DNA from: RGIG4074 sp964459165
GTDB taxonomy: Bacteria; Bacillota; Clostridia; Christensenellales; Borkfalkiaceae
Length of the DNA stretch: 6,670 bases
Direction of reading: 5' to 3'
Assembly (NCBI GenBank): GCA_964459165.1
Contig: CAYWKM010000064.1
Coordinates: forward strand, 1-6,670
How positions within the stretch are numbered: position 1 is the first letter of the stretch; the number at the start of each line of letters is the position of its first letter. Below the pieces are notes generated by a model, which was not told the DNA's origin, searched no databases, and saw only the letters and a list, made by a program, of their open reading frames with translations. Positions 5,809 through 6,670 of this stretch are shown here, piece by piece. Made by a program: the position numbers and the translations under genes.

Positions 5809-6016
5809 ACCAATCCTGTTTTTTCAAGCTTTTATCCTTGACGTCGTCGTAAAAGGCAAAATACCTCTCTTTGATCTCCTTCGCCGTGAGCTCCCTTCCC
5901 GATTCGTTCAGGTATTCGTCCATCATTTCCCGCAGCTCGTCGGGCGAAAAATCCGAAAAATCGATATCGTCCTCATATTGCGAAAAAAATTTCATGATAT
6001 CTAATTTTGAAGCCAT
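5807..6016 (-). CDS. Small acidic protein of unknown function (69 residues)
   Basis: I do not recognise this family. The product is acidic, with a patch of Glu/Asp at 15-19 (EDDID) and another at 26-34, and it is likely helical (FFSQYEDDIDFSDFSPDELREMM). The C-terminus turns basic (KDKSLKKQDW). It has no membrane segment or signal peptide and no cysteines. The ATG at 6016 follows two purine runs (GGGAG and AAGGAG, the latter only three bases away). An internal ATG at 5995 has no RBS. It starts 53 bp after the PAS-protein gene, with no promoter or terminator visible between them, so the two are probably co-transcribed and its function may be tied to the PAS protein. It ends in its own terminator. 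Confidence 0.75.
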   Translation of the reverse strand: MASKLDIMKFFSQYEDDIDFSDFSPDELREMMDEYLNESGRELTAKEIKERYFAFYDDVKDKSLKKQDW

Positions 6017-6069
6017 TTTCTCTCCTTTCTCCCTTTCTTCTCGGTAAAAAAGGGCCGCTCGTTCCGCCT

Positions 6070-6441
6070 CTAAAAATCGTATTTTTTTCTCGTTTCTCTG
6101 TCGCGGTATTCATGCTTTTCGTAATATCCGATCAGCTTTCCCTCCGCGTCCCGAAGGGCAATCATATAATCGTCTTTATTTTCTTTTTCGTTATAGGAAA
6201 TATAAACGCGGTTATTCTCGACGCTTTGACGAAACCAACCGACGACTTTCTCGATTTTTTCGTTGGAAGTCGGATTATGGCAATCCAAAAGATTTTTGCC
6301 GATCAGCTCGTCCCCTCCGCGCTTTGCATAGCGTTTGACCGCCTGCGGATTCATGTAAAGAATTTCATGCTCTAAATTGCAAACGACCACCGCGCAAACG
6401 TCCTGATCGACGATACTCTTAAAATAAGCGGCCAAATCCAT
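6070..6441 (-). CDS. Stand-alone PAS domain protein
   Basis: A 123-residue cytoplasmic protein that is one PAS domain without an attached kinase, cyclase or DNA-binding part. The sequence follows the small PAS pattern seen in Clostridia: VVCNLEHEILYMNPQAVKRY (19-38), IGKNLLDCHNP (47-57), and a terminal strand set GKLIGYYEKHEY (101-112). A Cys54-His55 pair sits in the loop where some PAS domains carry a ligand or cofactor contact; whether it binds anything is unknown. The ATG at 6441 has AAAGGAG seven bases upstream and a good promoter. It is probably a sensor or adaptor acting through a partner protein, possibly the 69-residue product encoded 53 bp downstream (inference). Confidence 0.9.
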   Translation of the reverse strand: MDLAAYFKSIVDQDVCAVVVCNLEHEILYMNPQAVKRYAKRGGDELIGKNLLDCHNPTSNEKIEKVVGWFRQSVENNRVYISYNEKENKDDYMIALRDAEGKLIGYYEKHEYRDRETRKKYDF

Positions 6442-6470
6442 ATCGCAACTCCTTTCTTCCTTTTTATTAT

Positions 6471-6499
6471 ATTATACCGAAAATATCGCTTCTTGTAAA
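6471..6499 (-). promoter_or_regulatory. Promoter of the PAS/small-protein operon
   Basis: -35 TTTACA (6499-6494), 17-bp spacer, perfect -10 TATAAT (6476-6471). The predicted start is near 6464, with a short leader holding the AAAGGAG site. The -35 lies in the centre of an inverted repeat. Confidence 0.85.
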
Positions 6500-6511
6500 G
6501 CGATCTCGCTT
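6485..6511. repeat. Half-site cluster over the PAS-operon -35, candidate operator
   Basis: ATCGCTT (6485-6491) and its inverse AAGCGAT (6498-6504) form a 7-bp inverted repeat with a 6-base spacer, centred on the -35 hexamer (6494-6499). A third half-site, TCGCTT (6506-6511), follows directly. A protein bound here would cover the -35, so repression is the simpler prediction. The DNA could also form an AAAGCG-ATCT-CGCTTT hairpin on the plus strand, with T residues after it. Confidence 0.5.
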
Positions 6512-6610
6512 TTTTCCGTCCTTTCATTCCCCATTCGCACAATAGCTTTCCGTAGGCTGCGTCGCCTCAATATCTCGGCATTCTATTTTATATCTTATAT
6601 TTTGCCTTTC

Positions 6611-6636
6611 AACCCGTCAATTTTTGACGGGTTTTT
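6611..6636 (+). terminator. Orphan plus-strand terminator
   Basis: A perfect 10-bp stem AACCCGTCAA (6611-6620)/TTGACGGGTT (6624-6633) with a TTT loop, then TTT and a C. The T run is only on the plus strand; the minus-strand side reads GAAAGG. No plus-strand gene ends near it: the closest stops at 4107. The 6442-6610 stretch holds no gene that I can support beyond the PAS promoter. Confidence 0.8.
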
Positions 6637-6670
6637 CCTTTTTCCATACCCCGACATTTGACAATGAGCC

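Noticed and set aside
6658..6663. Consensus -35 hexamer TTGACA on the plus strand at the right edge
   Set aside because: The matching -10 would lie outside the window, so it cannot be judged.
1..6670. CRISPR array, tRNA, rRNA, insertion sequence or toxin-antitoxin pair
   Set aside because: No repeat-spacer pattern, cloverleaf, transposase or toxin motif seen on either strand; the PAS/small-protein pair lacks any toxin signature.

Overview
The window looks like ordinary chromosomal sequence from a low-to-mid-GC Bacillota, probably a Clostridia-type gut bacterium. The evidence is strong AGGAGG-type ribosome binding sites, sigma-A-like promoters (TTGACA/TATAAT), many short rho-independent terminators, a cysteine T-box leader ahead of cysE-cysS, and Firmicutes-style protein families. 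I see no phage, transposon, CRISPR array, rRNA or tRNA. The species cannot be named from the sequence alone.

Layout. At 2-2368 (minus strand) lies a cysteine operon: promoter, T-box riboswitch with UGC specifier and terminator, then cysE (serine O-acetyltransferase), overlapping by 14 bp with cysS (cysteinyl-tRNA synthetase). Uncharged tRNA-Cys should turn on both cysteine synthesis and cysteine charging. At 2436-3182 (minus) is a 212-residue protein whose C-terminal half resembles an uncharacterised helical, HTH-like domain. It is divergent from a DeoR-family repressor gene (3349-4107, plus) that has its own terminator. The 105 bp between the two promoters hold AT-rich inverted repeats that are candidate operators.

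At 4234-4971 (minus) is a HAD phosphatase of the YjjG/YfnB type. Its near-perfect promoter ends six bases before the ATG, so the mRNA is predicted to be leaderless. At 5097-5627 (minus) is a single-pass membrane protein with a PepSY-like extracytoplasmic domain and a Ser/Gly/Glu/Asp-rich tail, followed by a strong terminator. At 5784-6499 (minus) is a probable two-gene operon: a stand-alone 123-residue PAS protein, then a 69-residue acidic protein of unknown function. A plus-strand terminator at 6611-6636 has no gene in front of it.

With the cysteine operon, the co-regulation logic is clear from the sequence. The other transcription units look like independent short units with no shared pathway that I can demonstrate. 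I did not find a convincing new multi-gene system. The points most worth checking are the leaderless phosphatase mRNA, the covarying non-consensus T-box, the operator arrangement between the divergent genes, and the PAS/small-protein pair.
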